Source: Burkholderiales bacterium (GTDB lineage Bacteria; Pseudomonadota; Gammaproteobacteria; Burkholderiales; Burkholderiaceae_C). From it: a stretch of DNA of 6,969 bases. A model generated the notes under the pieces. That model was not told the DNA's origin and made no database searches. It saw only the letters and a program-made list of their open reading frames with translations. Where the stretch lies: positions 1 through 6,969 of the forward strand of contig JANXTP010000435.1 in assembly GCA_025352345.1 (NCBI GenBank), in the 5' to 3' direction. The position numbers and the translations under genes are program-made. Shown one piece after another: positions 6,010-6,969 of the stretch (position 1 is its first letter; each line of letters opens with the position of its first letter).

Positions 6010-6584
6010 ATCCGGACGCGCTGGCACTCGCCGTGGAACCGCTGACGGCCGAGGCCTTCGCGCCCTTCGGCGAGGTCATCGAGGCCAGCGACATCGCGCA
6101 GCACTTCCCGATCAATGGCGGCAACACCGAACGCTTCCACGATCTGGCGCGGCTCGACCCGGGTGTGGGTGGGCGGGTGATCGCCAGCATCTTCCGGGGC
6201 GCACCGCGCGCGTTGCCGTTCACCGTCAGACTGATGGAGCGGCATCCGCTGGCCTCCCAGACTTTCATGCCGCTGTTCGATTGCGGAAACACAGGCGAGT
6301 CCGGGCGCCCATACCTGATCGTCGTCGCGCCCCGCGGCCCGGCGCCTGTGGCCGAACAACTGCGCTGCTTCCTCGCGCAAGCCCATCAGGGCGCGAACTA
6401 CGCCGCCGGTGTGTGGCATCACCCGCTGCTGGCGCTGTACGCGAGCAGCGACTTCATGGTGCTGGACCGCGACGGGCCGGGCGACAACTGCGACGAGGTG
6501 GTGATCGCGCCCCCTGCGGTGATCACGGCCGAGGCGATCTCCGTCGCCAGGGGCCTGTGGTGCGGCGTCAATCGACCCAGTTGA
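6006..6584 (+). CDS. allA: Ureidoglycolate lyase
   Basis: The 192-residue enzyme splits ureidoglycolate into glyoxylate and urea, the last step of the module. Conserved AllA features are PLTAEAFAPFGEVIE (12-26), INGGNTERFHDLARL (36-50), MERHPLASQTFMPL (77-90), NYAAGVWHHPLLAL (131-144) and DNCDE (160-164). Compared with the Escherichia coli enzyme as I recall it (160 residues), this protein has an insert of about nine residues after FMPL (FDCGNTGESGRPY region) and a C-terminal tail about 14 residues longer, ending GLWCGVNRPS. The start ATG at 6006 overlaps the alc stop (ATGA), and a long open frame upstream is a shadow inside alc. The 3' end overlaps the last 17 bases of uppP on the other strand, and no terminator fits between them. 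Confidence 0.93.
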   Translation: MNPDALALAVEPLTAEAFAPFGEVIEASDIAQHFPINGGNTERFHDLARLDPGVGGRVIASIFRGAPRALPFTVRLMERHPLASQTFMPLFDCGNTGESGRPYLIVVAPRGPAPVAEQLRCFLAQAHQGANYAAGVWHHPLLALYASSDFMVLDRDGPGDNCDEVVIAPPAVITAEAISVARGLWCGVNRPS

Positions 6585-6969
6585 CCCAGCCCTGCCAGGC
6601 GGTCAGCAGCACGATGCCGCCGAACACGATGCGGTACCAGGCAAAGCCGATGAAATCGTGCGTGGACACGAAGCGGATCAGCCAGCGAATGCACAGCAGG
6701 GCGCTGAAGAAAGCGAACACCAGGCCGACAGCGAAGACCGGCAGGTCAGCCGCATGCAGCGCCTCACGCTGCTTCCACAGTGCATAGGCGCCGGCGCCCA
6801 TCAGCGTCGGGATGCCGAGGAAGAAGCTGAACTCGGTCGCGGCCTGGCGCGAGAAGCCGAGCACCATCGCGCCGATGATCGTGGCACCCGAGCGGCTGGT
6901 GCCCGGGATCAGCGCTAGGCATTGCAGAAAGCCGACCTTCAGAGCATCCATCGGGCCCATATCGTCGAT
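6568..6969 (-). CDS. uppP: Undecaprenyl-diphosphatase UppP/BacA (C-terminal half; N-terminus beyond right edge)
   Basis: The last 133 residues of an integral inner-membrane enzyme are present. The frame is open to the window edge (Ile-Asp-Asp before Met), so the ATG at 6960 is internal and the true start is outside. The enzyme dephosphorylates undecaprenyl pyrophosphate to recycle the lipid carrier for peptidoglycan and other surface polymers; extra copies give bacitracin tolerance. The active-site loop PGTSRSG is at 6886-6906, preceded by DALKVGFLQCLALI and followed by ATEFSFFLGIPTLMGA, the standard UppP order. Hydrophobic membrane segments follow at LPVFAVGLVFAFFSALLCI and the FAWYRIVFGGIVLLTAW region; THDFIGFAWYR is also typical. 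The Glu-rich first motif lies outside the window. The family is usually about 270-280 residues, so roughly half is visible. It is convergent with allA and probably unrelated to it in function. Confidence 0.94.
   Translation of the reverse strand: MDDMGPMDALKVGFLQCLALIPGTSRSGATIIGAMVLGFSRQAATEFSFFLGIPTLMGAGAYALWKQREALHAADLPVFAVGLVFAFFSALLCIRWLIRFVSTHDFIGFAWYRIVFGGIVLLTAWQGWVNWVD

Noticed and set aside
4954..6027. 357-residue open frame on the minus strand
   Set aside because: Antisense to allantoicase and the start of allA; no conserved features and biased composition.
5700..6584. 294-residue version of allA starting inside alc
   Set aside because: The added N-terminus is an out-of-frame reading of allantoicase. 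The ATG at 6006 overlaps the alc stop and gives a normal AllA beginning.

Overview
The window looks like a chromosomal segment of a high-GC Gram-negative bacterium, most likely a beta-proteobacterium of the order Burkholderiales. This rests on the strong G/C third-position bias, the wording of the LolC, LolD, PuuE and UppP proteins, and outer-membrane lipoprotein sorting genes. The placement is from recalled protein similarity, not from a search. I see no rRNA, tRNA, CRISPR, insertion sequence, phage or plasmid signal.

Layout. At the left edge (1-357, minus) lies the N-terminal part of a small exported protein with a lipocalin-like look. A 164-base gap, AT-richer than the rest, separates it from a tightly packed minus-strand cluster read right to left. 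The cluster is lolC (3852-2596), lolD (2603-1908), a YjjV-like TatD-family metal hydrolase (1897-1058) and a DNA-deoxyinosine/uracil glycosylase (1061-522). Junctions are an 8-base overlap, a 10-base gap and a 4-base ATGA overlap, so the four are almost certainly one transcription unit. It joins lipoprotein release from the inner membrane with two nucleic-acid or repair-type enzymes.

The right half is an allantoin-degradation module. puuE (4910-3957, minus) encodes the metal-independent allantoinase. Across a 94-base divergent control region, alc (5005-6009, plus) and allA (6006-6584, plus) overlap by ATGA. Together they convert allantoin to allantoate, then ureidoglycolate plus urea, then glyoxylate plus a second urea. 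No urate oxidase, OHCU decarboxylase, permease, urease or dedicated regulator is visible here. allA runs tail-to-tail into uppP (undecaprenyl-diphosphatase, minus, 6568-6969, N-terminus beyond the right edge), and the two coding ends overlap by 17 bases.

All long open frames antisense to these genes are explained by the GC-rich codon bias and were left out. The window is essentially ordinary core and catabolic DNA. I found no convincing new system. The best points for a second look are the translationally coupled TatD/glycosylase pair, the single-permease Lol operon, the convergent coding overlap of allA and uppP, the short divergent regulatory region, and the unrecognised exported protein at the left edge.
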